A stretch of 57,814 bases of DNA from positions 1-57,814 of the forward strand of contig JAKQQP010000006.1 of assembly GCA_029564115.1 (NCBI GenBank). The letters run 5' to 3'. A program made the translations under genes and the position numbers. Position 1 is the first letter of the stretch; the number at the start of each line of letters is the position of its first letter. The DNA is from Candidatus Rifleibacteriota bacterium. Its GTDB lineage: Bacteria > Riflebacteria > Ozemobacteria > Ozemobacterales > Ozemobacteraceae. A model generated the notes under the pieces. That model was not told where the DNA came from. It saw only the letters and a list, made by a program, of their open reading frames with translations, and ran no database searches. Shown one piece after another: positions 43,275 to 51,908 of the stretch.

Positions 43275-43409
43275 ATGCTTTGCCCACAATGCAACGCTCC
43301 GATGATTCGCAGATCTCATACTGGTCGTCAGACCCCGTATTTCACACTGAACTGCAGTCACTGCAAATTTGTAATTTTTTATCGCGGGCAGTTCAACAAC
43401 GAAGACTGA
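43275..43409 (+). CDS. 44-residue zinc-ribbon protein
   Basis: A small protein with Cys3, Cys6, Cys27 and Cys30 (MLCPQCNAPM, NCSHCKF), a simple zinc-ribbon pattern with aromatic residues between the pairs. AGGAGG six bases before ATG 43275 is one of the best ribosome binding sites in the window and fixes the start. It is divergent from the Cache-like gene. It is too short for functional assignment; nucleic-acid or protein binding are the usual roles of such ribbons. Confidence 0.7.
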   Translation: MLCPQCNAPMIRRSHTGRQTPYFTLNCSHCKFVIFYRGQFNNED

Positions 43410-43560
43410 CAGCAGACACTCCCTGCCTTTGTTTGATTTTTAACGAACAGCTGCAGGTCGCTCCCTGACGGTTATATCCTAAGCATACGGTAAAATCAAG
43501 CAGTCGCGCAATTGAATCTCAAAATTCAAACGGGCGCCGTTCTAACGTGCTGCAGACTTA

Positions 43561-43589
43561 TTGTGTGAAACCAGCGTATATGCTAGAAT
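43561..43589 (+). promoter_or_regulatory. promoter of the yitT-dppA pair
   Basis: TTGTGT (43561-43566), a 17-base spacer and TAGAAT (43584-43589), followed by a leader of about 30 bases with TGGAG as ribosome binding site. Confidence 0.5.
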
Positions 43590-43625
43590 GCCATCGATTT
43601 TCCATCATTTAAAACTGGAGACTTT

Positions 43626-44519
43626 ATGGCAAAGTCATCTGACGCAGTTCGACCTCTTGATATTTTCTACCTGATCGTTGGCGCAATTCTTCTGGCGCTC
43701 AGCATGACTGCCTTCACCGTTCCCAATAAAATTGCTCCGGGCGGAGTTTCAGGTATCGCTACCATTCTGTATTTTGTTGCCGGAATGCCGGTAGGCATCA
43801 CAATTCTGCTGTGCAACATACTGCTGATTGCCATGCAGGCAAAAATTATCGGGCGCGGCTCTGCCTGGAAAACCCTCTTCTCGATCATCGTAAATTCGGC
43901 CGTAATTGAATTGATGATGAATGTTTTTCCGGTGGCACCGATGACCACCAACCCAATACTCGCAGGCCTCTACGGAGGCATACTTTCGGGATTGGGAGTA
44001 GGCATAACCTTTAAAGCCGGCGGCACCAGCGGCGGCATGGATATTGTCAGCCAGATTTTGAATTACAGATACCGCATTCCCATAGGTGAAGTCACTCTGA
44101 TCTCAAACATCATCGTCACTTCGCTTGCCGGCCTCACCTTCGGCGTAGAACTGGCACTGTATGGCTTGATAATGGTTTTCTTCACCAGCAAGGTTATCGA
44201 CATTGTCCTCGAAGGCATGTCAGTCTTCAGAACCGTCATGATAATCTCGAAGCACGCTGATGTTCTAAGCTGGGCAATCATCGAAGAACTGCACCGCGGG
44301 GTCACCAACCTTGAGGGTATCGGCATGTATTCAGGGAAACCTGTCGGCGTATTACTGACTGCGATACGCCGTGGCGAATTACCTGCCTTGAGACGCATCA
44401 TTTATGAACAGGATCCAAAAGCGTTCGTCATTATCGGCGATGCCCGCCAGGTTATCGGTCATGGTTTCATCAAACTTGAAGACGAGGTCAGATTCGTAAA
44501 AGTCAAGGACGATGAATGA
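43626..44519 (+). CDS. YitT family membrane protein
   Basis: A 297-residue inner-membrane protein with five to six N-terminal helices (DIFYLIVGAILLALSMTAFT, GITILLCNILLIAM, LAGLYGGILSGLGVGITF) and the family motif GGTSGGMDIVSQIL, followed by a soluble DUF2179-like C-terminus (VMIISKHADVLSWAIIEELH, AFVIIGDARQVIGHGF). The transport function of the family is not established. The stop overlaps the start of the DppA-type peptidase (ATGA), so the two are probably coupled. Confidence 0.9.
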   Translation: MAKSSDAVRPLDIFYLIVGAILLALSMTAFTVPNKIAPGGVSGIATILYFVAGMPVGITILLCNILLIAMQAKIIGRGSAWKTLFSIIVNSAVIELMMNVFPVAPMTTNPILAGLYGGILSGLGVGITFKAGGTSGGMDIVSQILNYRYRIPIGEVTLISNIIVTSLAGLTFGVELALYGLIMVFFTSKVIDIVLEGMSVFRTVMIISKHADVLSWAIIEELHRGVTNLEGIGMYSGKPVGVLLTAIRRGELPALRRIIYEQDPKAFVIIGDARQVIGHGFIKLEDEVRFVKVKDDE

Positions 44520-45406
44520 CTGCGATCTATATCATTGCCGACATTGAAGGTTCCAGCGGCTGTAACGAACGCACAGACGCGCAACTTTTCAATGACGGCT
44601 GGGTTCGCGCCTGCGTTGCATTGTCGCACGACATAAACGCCATCGGTAAATCCTTACTCGCAGCCGGTGTCGAAAGGGTGCGTGTCAAAGATTTTCACCG
44701 AACCGGTTACAATATTTTCGGGGAACTGCTCGACGAAAAAATAGAGATCGACCAGGGCTACAACGCCTCGCCAATACCCGGCATAGGCAAAGCGTGCGGC
44801 TTTGAACTGCTATACATGACCGGCATGCACGCTGCATCCGGTTCAGAAGGCTTTATCCCACACACATTGACATCCAAATTTGCAACCATTCTTGTGAATG
44901 GTCGACACCTCACCGAAGCCGAGCTTTTTGCGTCATCAGTCGCGAAAACCGGTCTTGTTCCGGCTTTTTTTTCCGGGTGCGAAATTGCCTGCAGACAGGC
45001 TCATACAGCAATAAGCGGCCTGCAGACATTTACGATAAACAAACCTCTATCGGAACCCGCCGAAACAATTCGTGCCAATCTCGCCGCCGCAGCCGTAAAA
45101 GCCATTAGTGCAGGCAACAGGCAGCCATTCACCCCTTCCGGCCCGTTCGCAGTGGTCATAAAAATGCGAGACGGAAACCAGGCAGCCGAAAAACTGCGTA
45201 AAACCTGGGGCCTGGATGGCAGCTACGACGAATTGCTTTTCGACAGCCCCGACATGGAATCTCTGTACTGGCAGCTCATTCGCATCGCTTATCTTAACCC
45301 ATTCGCCGAAAGACACCTGAACTCAGCGTTGACTATTGCCAATATAAGCGGGCGCCTGGCTCACTTATGGGCCAGGCGCCGGGCAAAAAGTCTTAAATTG
45401 CTTTAA
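44516..45406 (+). CDS. M55 family D-aminopeptidase, DppA-like
   Basis: A zinc peptidase that in Bacillus (DppA) releases N-terminal D-amino acids from peptides. The expected ligands are present: Asp9 and Glu11 (ADIEGSSG), His61 (KDFHRTG), His105 (TGMHAASG) and Glu134 (HLTEAELFA). The length is 296 against about 275 for the family. Coupling to the YitT gene suggests that peptide uptake or efflux and cleavage may go together, for instance in cell-wall peptide recycling; this is inference. A perfect 10-base hairpin lies within the last 20 codons. Confidence 0.85.
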   Translation: MTAIYIIADIEGSSGCNERTDAQLFNDGWVRACVALSHDINAIGKSLLAAGVERVRVKDFHRTGYNIFGELLDEKIEIDQGYNASPIPGIGKACGFELLYMTGMHAASGSEGFIPHTLTSKFATILVNGRHLTEAELFASSVAKTGLVPAFFSGCEIACRQAHTAISGLQTFTINKPLSEPAETIRANLAAAAVKAISAGNRQPFTPSGPFAVVIKMRDGNQAAEKLRKTWGLDGSYDELLFDSPDMESLYWQLIRIAYLNPFAERHLNSALTIANISGRLAHLWARRRAKSLKLL

Positions 45407-45417
45407 AATCTCAGCAG

Positions 45418-45996
45418 TCAACCCTCATGAAAAGTGAAGTCAATGCAGATGGTTGCAGCCAGACTGATCAGATTCATTGAAGAATCGCTATGAATATCGA
45501 CTTCGTAGTCATCCGCCGTAGTCAATAATTCGCGGGCGAGTCCGCCGTAAAGATGCCTTACAGTTGCAATGGCGTTGCCGTTGTTGTCCCTGAACTGGAA
45601 CAACCTGAACTTCCAGCAGCCTTCAATAACTCCAAGTCGCTGTCCATTGCCATCTTCCACGACCATGCTTGGTCTGAAAAGCGAAAGCTGATTTTTTATA
45701 ACACACAGAACCTTGCCATCAGCGGCGGTTACCGTAAAAGAAGCGGGCAAAATCGATGCGGGCTTGCTTATTTTAAGAATTTCGGCCCCTTCGACGTTTT
45801 TCATAACCAGAGTGGCAGGCAAAAAAGCTTTGTCAAGAAAAGCCCTGGCAATGATCTGAGATAATTCGGCCTGTTCTTCGACAGCAGCGATACCGTGGTC
45901 GTTTTCGGGGTCAACGATAAGATAGTATTCGCCAACATTTGTAGCTCCTACAAGCTCTCTGACGAAATACTTCTTTTTCATAACAATCGAGGCCAT
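45418..45996 (-). CDS. phospholipid-scramblase / LURP-one-like protein
   Basis: A 192-residue protein with the tubby-like pattern of bacterial scramblase-related (LOR) proteins: LKISKPASILPASFTVTAAD, LCVIKNQLSLFRPSMVVED, LGVIEGCWKFRLFQFRDNNG, IATVRHLYGGLARELLTTAD (ending ADDYEVDI) and a final hydrophobic ISLAATICIDF. ATG 45996 is preferred, with GGGGGT about ten bases upstream; a GTG at 46017 overlaps the previous stop and is the alternative. Scrambling activity in bacteria is unproven. It is coupled to an exported protein gene. Confidence 0.6.
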   Translation of the reverse strand: MASIVMKKKYFVRELVGATNVGEYYLIVDPENDHGIAAVEEQAELSQIIARAFLDKAFLPATLVMKNVEGAEILKISKPASILPASFTVTAADGKVLCVIKNQLSLFRPSMVVEDGNGQRLGVIEGCWKFRLFQFRDNNGNAIATVRHLYGGLARELLTTADDYEVDIHSDSSMNLISLAATICIDFTFHEG

Positions 45997-46013
45997 CAGT
46001 TCAACACCCCCTG

Positions 46014-46868
46014 TCACCAGACTTTAATAGAAGTCGAAGCCGACCATTCAAGAGGCTCTACACCCATACGGGTAGCTGTATCGAGAAGGTCGCCGTAGAC
46101 ATCGGTCGAAACAGCAGCCTTGATTTTTGCCACTTCGGGAATCTCACCGGCCTGCAAACCAACTCCGGCAAATTTTTGGCGCCAGGCGTCTTTTTTCGCT
46201 TTGTCTTCGGTCCCCTGCCAGGCTGCTCTGATAAGATACCATGAAAGCTGAAAATCATCTAGAGCAGCGCGTTCTTCATCATTAAAAGAAGCAAAGCCTG
46301 CTTTTACACGCACTTTTATGGCATCATTAGTCTTTTCATCAGGCCATATCGGGTTTTCAGGCTGCGCAATAAATGCCAGATATTCTGCCAAAGCCTCGAC
46401 GGACTGGTTGGTGACATTATAATCGGCCTGGTCAACGACCAGTTTGAAGCTTTCATTCTGCAGACGGGCATACTGCTGAGCAGCAGAATCATCGGTAAGC
46501 CCAGAAGCGCTGGCCTGAAAATCTTTCTCGAGATCTCTGCGGATCGACTCCTGATCTTCTTCTTCAAGCTGCGACAATGAATCGACAAGTTCCACGACCA
46601 TCAGAAAATTTTCACGATCTTCCCTGTCCATGTCGGCATATTCTTTTTTAACTGCTTCCAGAAAGTTGCCCTTCTGAGAAACTGTCATTCTGGTACCGAG
46701 AACAAACTCAAGAACTCTTATATGACAGTCGAAAGCATAACCGGTAAGCGATGGGTCGCCGGCAACGATAACTTCATCGTTGAGACCAATGTTGATGTCG
46801 GCGGCACCGGCAAAACTAACCAAAAACAAAAAGGCCACGAATAAAAACACCACAGATTTTTTTTTCAT
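46014..46868 (-). CDS. exported protein of unknown function
   Basis: Not recognised. A 284-residue protein with a clear signal peptide (KSVVFLFVAFLFLVSFAGAA). The mature part is acidic and mostly helical (NFLEAVKKEYADMDREDREN, LSQLEEEDQESIRRDLEKDF), with a Trp-containing C-terminal half (LSWYLIRAAWQGTEDKAKKD). No cysteine pattern, repeat or enzymatic motif is evident. It lies directly upstream of the scramblase-like gene on the same strand and about 60 bases downstream of a zinc-ribbon membrane protein gene. Confidence 0.6.
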   Translation of the reverse strand: MKKKSVVFLFVAFLFLVSFAGAADINIGLNDEVIVAGDPSLTGYAFDCHIRVLEFVLGTRMTVSQKGNFLEAVKKEYADMDREDRENFLMVVELVDSLSQLEEEDQESIRRDLEKDFQASASGLTDDSAAQQYARLQNESFKLVVDQADYNVTNQSVEALAEYLAFIAQPENPIWPDEKTNDAIKVRVKAGFASFNDEERAALDDFQLSWYLIRAAWQGTEDKAKKDAWRQKFAGVGLQAGEIPEVAKIKAAVSTDVYGDLLDTATRMGVEPLEWSASTSIKVW

Positions 46869-46927
46869 AAATCCCCCCTTAATTGAAGGTCATAACAGCG
46901 CCATAATATAGACTAATCAACTTTTGG

Positions 46928-47284
46928 TCAACACCGATCGTCGAAGCGGGTGCCGCATTCACCACAGAATGTGTCGCCCGGTTCTCTGGGAAACCCGCAT
47001 TTGCCGCAAAATGACTCTGCAGGGGTAACAACTGCCGACGGGCGTGTTTCTGCTTCTTCAGTCTGGGCCGGCAGCCCGCTCGCCTGATCATTCGCACGAG
47101 CCCAGCGCAACTCTTCGCCTTTTTTTTTCAGATCATCGTTTAATGGGGCCATCGGTTTGAGAATAAAACGATAAAACAGATATACCGCCTCAAAAAAAAA
47201 CAGTATGAATATCACTGAAATAATATTGACCGTTTCAGGGCTTATCGGGAAAAACACCAGCATTGGCAGAGATTTAATTTTCAT
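46928..47284 (-). CDS. membrane-anchored zinc-ribbon protein
   Basis: A 118-residue protein: one membrane segment (VNIISVIFILFFFEAVYLFY, about 19-38), a charged linker and a C-terminal zinc ribbon (CGKC at 93-96, CGEC at 107-110). The open frame runs on to 47908 but that part is antisense to the divergent gene. ATG 47284 has AAAAAGG eight bases upstream. The positive side of the membrane segment (RFILK) suggests a cytoplasmic ribbon. The function is unknown. Confidence 0.7.
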   Translation of the reverse strand: MKIKSLPMLVFFPISPETVNIISVIFILFFFEAVYLFYRFILKPMAPLNDDLKKKGEELRWARANDQASGLPAQTEEAETRPSAVVTPAESFCGKCGFPREPGDTFCGECGTRFDDRC

Positions 47285-47396
47285 GGATAAAACCTTTTTC
47301 AAATTGTTTAAACATGTTACTGTATCCGTCGTTAAAAAAAATGCACACATACGTACTAACACATAAGAGCTTTTCAAAGTACACTGGCAAAATAAG

Positions 47397-48140
47397 ATGG
47401 AACCACAAGCCACAATAACAAACACGAACTTGCCGGATTCATTTTTTTCTTTGCTCGCCCAGATATGTCGGGGCTTTTTCCGTAACTTCGGCAGAAATCT
47501 GTTAAAAGCACTGACTGCAACTGCCATAGCTATTCTTCTACCAGAATTTCTCGCCTGGATTGAAAGTCTCGATCTGATCGACAGCCGCATTATGTCTTTT
47601 CTGTATGAATTCGCTATTTCGCCACAAAATCTGTTGCGCGGCTGCCTGTTCTCTTCAATGTTCATTCTCACCGGCATTTCTCTGATCGAAAAATTCTGGG
47701 TAAACGGTCTTGTTAAAAGCGTCGGCCGTTTTTTGCGCGGTGCCGCCGGCTGGTTGAACATTATCAGAAATACCCGAACCACAGCTTTTACATGGGGAAT
47801 CGCAATCGGGTTCTGTCTCGGCTGGCCGCTCGAAAACACCATACTGAGCCTGACTCTGTTTTCGGCGACCTTTATAGCCGGGGTAATACCAGAAAACAGC
47901 GGCCTCATTTATTTCGCACGCTTTTTCTGGAATCGGTTTCTCGAATCGTGCAATCTAAATACCACACTGAAACCTGCAGATGAATTTATGCGCGGCATCT
48001 CCCCCGGAATTCTTGTCGGCATCGGCTACAAAACACAAAATGCTGACGCTCAACTGTTTGCCGGTTTTGCAGGGGCTGTTTTTCTGCTCTGGCTTATCGC
48101 TTTTTTCAGACAGAAAAGAGGTACAGCGCATGCTTCATAA
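47397..48140 (+). CDS. multi-pass membrane protein of unknown function
   Basis: Not recognised. 247 residues with about five to six hydrophobic segments (LLKALTATAIAILLPEFLAW, LLRGCLFSSMFILTGISLI, TTAFTWGIAIGFCLGWPL, TLFSATFIAGVIP, LFAGFAGAVFLLWLIAFF). It overlaps the giant exported-protein gene by 11 bases, so the two are probably co-translated. It could serve the export or anchoring of that protein. Confidence 0.6.
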   Translation: MEPQATITNTNLPDSFFSLLAQICRGFFRNFGRNLLKALTATAIAILLPEFLAWIESLDLIDSRIMSFLYEFAISPQNLLRGCLFSSMFILTGISLIEKFWVNGLVKSVGRFLRGAAGWLNIIRNTRTTAFTWGIAIGFCLGWPLENTILSLTLFSATFIAGVIPENSGLIYFARFFWNRFLESCNLNTTLKPADEFMRGISPGILVGIGYKTQNADAQLFAGFAGAVFLLWLIAFFRQKRGTAHAS

Positions 48141-51100
48141 ATTGCGCAAGCCCCTGCTTACAATCGTATTTTTACTGTTGGCCGCCGTTATTGCGGCTCA
48201 GCCCGAAAAAATCGACCGCCTCAGTGATTTTTCTCATTATCGTGACGGCATTTATGAAATTCTTAAATTTAAGACAGTTGCACTCGGAACAATACAACGA
48301 CAGTTCACCGGCCCGGGCCAACCGGTAAAAGAGATCCCGATGCCCAGAGAAAACGTTTACAGTGTCGGGTTTCGCTACAGCGCAGAACCAGACTCTCTTT
48401 ATTTTATGCAGCCTTCCTACTGGAGCCACAAGCCTCACGTCCGCAAAATGCTCGAAAGCCTTGGCGGCAATGTTCAATCTGGCACCAATGAGAAAAACAG
48501 ACCAATTTACACCAGATATCACATGATCGGAGTTTCGCTGCATAACTACGAACTACTTCAGAATCCGGGCTTCAGCGCAACACAGGTCAGGGGCAAAACT
48601 AAAATCAATAACTGGAAAATTCCAGCCATCTCCAGCCCGGATCAGGTGCAGATCGTCGTCTACATGGACCCCCACGATGCCGCAGAAGGAAAAAACGTGG
48701 TTACGGCAACAGTTGGCTTTCCGCAACCCGGAGACGAAAATAAAATGGCCGACAGTGGGGCCTACAACGACAAAGCCATTCCGGCCACCATAGTTTTTGC
48801 ATTGATGTTTCTGGCTCTGGGGTTGTCAGGAGCAGCTTCAACGACAGCCACTCCAACGGGAACAGGAAACGGGAATGCCGATTCTTCAACAGACCCGAAC
48901 GACAACTCAAAAGACACCACAGGCAATGCCCCCGAAACGGCAACCTGGGAAGAAAAACTCGAAGAATATCAGCCTGAGCCTCTGCCACTCCAGATTCGCC
49001 TTAATCGCAGCTCAGTGGTGATAATCGAGGGCTCTTCCATGCACCCGCCAGTCAATGCAACGATTTCGGGCGGCGAAAGCGAAAACTGGTCTTTCTCTGT
49101 CACTCCGATCGATGGTCTGGAAAAAGCGGTCGCCGCATGCAGCTGCTCCGCGACCGGCAACAACTCATGCAGCATTGCCATCACGGCCGGTCATGTGGCC
49201 GAGGAAGCCGGGCGCAGCACCTGCTCTGAGGTGAGAGTTTCAGCCAGAGGCAACAAATCTGCGACTCTGGTTGAAGCCAAACTGACGGTTATTGCCGCCA
49301 GAAAAGGGTTGATCCTGGCGTCTCCGACGCCTGTAAGAATTGCTGCCGACGGCGAAACAGAGTCAGAGATCTGCATTACAGCAATAACCGCCTTTGACGG
49401 CAAAATTTCAACCGACTTCGATCTGCTGCAGAAACTGCAGTTCTCAGACCAGATAGAAACGAGCTCAGAGCTTTCGGCCAAAGCTTTTTCGACAGCCAGG
49501 CCGGTATTCAGATCAGTCGGCACAGATGCTGGCTGGCGCAATCTGCGCGGTTTTGAAAAAGGAGAACCAGCCGAATACGTCTTCAAAGTGCGCACCAATA
49601 TTCTTTTGCCCGGTCAGGGCGAGAGCTACCTTGGCACAGTTCGGCTCAGCGATGCCACCGGGCAGCACAGCCTCGCCATTCCCCTGCTGCTCGACGTCGA
49701 CCTGATGCAGAATGAAAGCCGAGCCTGGGAAATAGAGCTTGAGCGCTGTCGCCAGATTATCAAACGTCTACCCTTGCAGCACCAGCAGCGACTCAACGCC
49801 ATGGTCGATGCCAGAGCGAAGTTTATGGGTGCCAAGGGTCTGCACAAGCTCAGACACGAAATCTGGAAAGCCGGGCAGGCTCTATGGGAAGCGGAAGGAC
49901 TGTCGGGTTACGAGAGCGTCGAGCGATGGTCGCATTTCATCGAAGGCTTTCTCAATTTTGCCCAGTGGTCGGGACGCATGGCCACAGATATACTGATCGC
50001 CAACAAATTTAAAATTGGCATATTTGCGGCGATGGCCGCCGGCGAACTTTACGATCTCACCGTTTCTTGTATTCAGGCTTATCGCGACGACAAAAGTTTT
50101 GAAGAATGGTTCGAAGACTCTTTCTGGAAAGAAATACGCGATATGTTCGTCGATATGGGCGCCGCTGCGCTCGACCCCGAAATGTTCGTGAAAAAATTTT
50201 CCAATAACAAAAAAGTTGTCGCTGTTGCCTGGTCAGTTCAGTTTGCCTACCATTTCATCAGTAACTTAACCATCCGCAAAATGGCAGTGGTAGACGCGGC
50301 AAAGCAGGCAGCACTGAGCGTGTCCATCGCTATGGGGTTGAAATATATCTGCAAAAAAATCGTTCAAAAGAATGAAGGTAACAAGTCGGTTGAAAACGAC
50401 AAAGTCGCCGTGCAGACCGAAAATCTTGACGATGCGGCACAAACAGGCTGGCAGGATGCACAGCAGAAAGTCGCGGATTTTGAAAACGCCTGCAAAACAG
50501 GTGATAAAGCCACCATCAGAGATAAAATGCTCGACATCCAGTCTGACAAATTCGCACTCAAAGAAATCAACAAATGGTCTGACGAACTAAAACTTGCTTA
50601 CAACAAAGAAATGAGCAAAATGTATGCGACAATCGACCAGCGTGTTAAGAAAAAAATCATTCAGGATCTCAAGTCTCAGGGCATTGAAGTTTCGAGTGGC
50701 GATATCAAAATGACCAACGCAACCAACGCGGTAAACAAAGTTAAAGTCGGCTCAGACAGAGACATTTCTGTCGAATACGTTTTGACCGACAAGTCCGGCA
50801 AAACTGTCAAGGTTGAATACCCCAAAGAGAAGCTCAAAGACGTCTATGGCCGCGAATTCTATCGGGCTGTGGGCCACAAAAAGGCCGGGCAGATCATGCC
50901 TGACGATCTCATGGATAAATACGACCAGTATTGTCTCGACAGCGGCGATGCAGAAGCCTACGGGACCAGGCGAATGAACTTTATCAAAGGCCAGAGCGAA
51001 AATCTCGATTTTGCCAGGGCTTTGAATAAAAACGGCCTGCCGGAAAAATTCGAAGATGGTGCCCAGATCGGTATGACCGCATCTTACAAAGCCAAACACT

Positions 51101-51420
51101 GGTTCAACAAGGCCAGTGACGCCATCAAAAATGGCAAAGCAGTAGAAAGCGAGTCTTTCAAAATGGAGGGTATGAGCCAGCTGGTCAAACAGTATAAAAA
51201 CCTGTATAAAGACCGTTCCGATCTTCTTGCCGGCATGGGAAAACGCCAGGCGGACGACTCGGCAATGCGAAAAATGATCGAGATGATGGAGAAAGCGGTA
51301 AACCTTGAAAAGTCACCAGCCTACGTTGAAAAACTGGTAAAGGATAATGGTTTCGTTTCATTGAACGCTTTTGCCGATGCTTTCGGCGACAAACTCTCTT
51401 CAATGAACTCGATGATGTAA
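48130..51420 (+). CDS. giant exported protein of unknown function (1096 residues)
   Basis: Not recognised. Start ATG 48130 has AGAGG eight bases upstream and a signal peptide (LLTIVFLLLAAVIAA). Residues 25-210 form an unknown N-terminal domain; 217-237 is a hydrophobic segment followed by a Thr/Ser/Gly/Asn-rich linker (237-270). From about 285 to 525 come beta-rich, Ig-like stretches (IRLNRSSVVIIEGSSMHPPV, LASPTPVRIAADGETESEIC). From about 530 it is helical with a hydrophobic part near 625-650. A compact C-terminal region contains KVGSDRDISVEYVL (about 872-885) and EAYG (942-945), which looks like a conserved domain core. An adhesin or delivered effector is conceivable; nothing proves either. 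Confidence 0.6.
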   Translation: MLHKLRKPLLTIVFLLLAAVIAAQPEKIDRLSDFSHYRDGIYEILKFKTVALGTIQRQFTGPGQPVKEIPMPRENVYSVGFRYSAEPDSLYFMQPSYWSHKPHVRKMLESLGGNVQSGTNEKNRPIYTRYHMIGVSLHNYELLQNPGFSATQVRGKTKINNWKIPAISSPDQVQIVVYMDPHDAAEGKNVVTATVGFPQPGDENKMADSGAYNDKAIPATIVFALMFLALGLSGAASTTATPTGTGNGNADSSTDPNDNSKDTTGNAPETATWEEKLEEYQPEPLPLQIRLNRSSVVIIEGSSMHPPVNATISGGESENWSFSVTPIDGLEKAVAACSCSATGNNSCSIAITAGHVAEEAGRSTCSEVRVSARGNKSATLVEAKLTVIAARKGLILASPTPVRIAADGETESEICITAITAFDGKISTDFDLLQKLQFSDQIETSSELSAKAFSTARPVFRSVGTDAGWRNLRGFEKGEPAEYVFKVRTNILLPGQGESYLGTVRLSDATGQHSLAIPLLLDVDLMQNESRAWEIELERCRQIIKRLPLQHQQRLNAMVDARAKFMGAKGLHKLRHEIWKAGQALWEAEGLSGYESVERWSHFIEGFLNFAQWSGRMATDILIANKFKIGIFAAMAAGELYDLTVSCIQAYRDDKSFEEWFEDSFWKEIRDMFVDMGAAALDPEMFVKKFSNNKKVVAVAWSVQFAYHFISNLTIRKMAVVDAAKQAALSVSIAMGLKYICKKIVQKNEGNKSVENDKVAVQTENLDDAAQTGWQDAQQKVADFENACKTGDKATIRDKMLDIQSDKFALKEINKWSDELKLAYNKEMSKMYATIDQRVKKKIIQDLKSQGIEVSSGDIKMTNATNAVNKVKVGSDRDISVEYVLTDKSGKTVKVEYPKEKLKDVYGREFYRAVGHKKAGQIMPDDLMDKYDQYCLDSGDAEAYGTRRMNFIKGQSENLDFARALNKNGLPEKFEDGAQIGMTASYKAKHWFNKASDAIKNGKAVESESFKMEGMSQLVKQYKNLYKDRSDLLAGMGKRQADDSAMRKMIEMMEKAVNLEKSPAYVEKLVKDNGFVSLNAFADAFGDKLSSMNSMM

Positions 51421-51422
51421 AC

Positions 51423-51833
51423 ATGAACTTCAAAGAAGCAAAAAAAACTTTCGAATTACTGAAAATGGCCTATGTAACAGGCGCCATAAGCCGTGATGAG
51501 CTGTGCCGCAAAGTCGATACCGAACTCGAAGTCACCGGCAAAGACGCAAGTCGCTGGAAAATAGACGAAGACAGTGGTCTGTGGCTTCGATTCGACGAAG
51601 GTGCCGGGGCATGGCGCGAAGATCAGCCCGAACCAACCGCCCCCACCAAGCCGCCCCCAGAAAGCTTTTCGATCAAAATTACCTCGCCCGAAATTAGTGC
51701 GGTGCCCACAGATGTTTACAATGACTGGGCAAAGCAGCATGGCAGCTCAAAACTTTGCCAAAAATGTGGCAGAGCGCTCAAACCCGAAAACAAGTTCTGC
51801 ACAGGATGTGGCGAAAAAAGAAGCGAGCAATAG
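51423..51833 (+). CDS. zinc-ribbon protein with WxxDxxxGxW-type module
   Basis: 136 residues without a signal peptide. The N-terminal helix pair (FELLKMAYVTGAISRDELCR) leads to SRWKIDEDSGLWLRFDEGAG, a short module with paired Trp residues that resembles those in zinc-ribbon proteins of Chloroflexi. A Pro-rich linker and a C-terminal zinc ribbon (CQKC at 112-115, CTGC at 126-129) follow. It starts two bases after the giant-protein stop, so it belongs to the same transcript. It may be a cytoplasmic partner of that export cluster. Confidence 0.6.
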   Translation: MNFKEAKKTFELLKMAYVTGAISRDELCRKVDTELEVTGKDASRWKIDEDSGLWLRFDEGAGAWREDQPEPTAPTKPPPESFSIKITSPEISAVPTDVYNDWAKQHGSSKLCQKCGRALKPENKFCTGCGEKRSEQ

Positions 51834-51908
51834 CCGACAAATAATGGTATTTTATTTGCCGGGCATGGCTGCCTGCAGTAATTCTTCGTGCAATAGAGAG
51901 GTTTGAAT

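Noticed and set aside
47285..47908. Long minus-strand extension of the zinc-ribbon membrane protein
   Set aside because: It runs antisense to the membrane protein gene at 47397 and has Arg/Ser/Pro-rich shadow composition; the ribosome binding site supports ATG 47284.
47980..48129. Upstream part of the giant-protein frame
   Set aside because: It overlaps the multi-pass membrane protein gene in another frame; the signal peptide and ribosome binding site fix the start at 48130.
51837..51866. CAAATAA/TTATTTG hairpin as terminator between the zinc-ribbon and HEAT genes
   Set aside because: AT-only stem of seven pairs without a T run; transcription probably continues into the HEAT gene.
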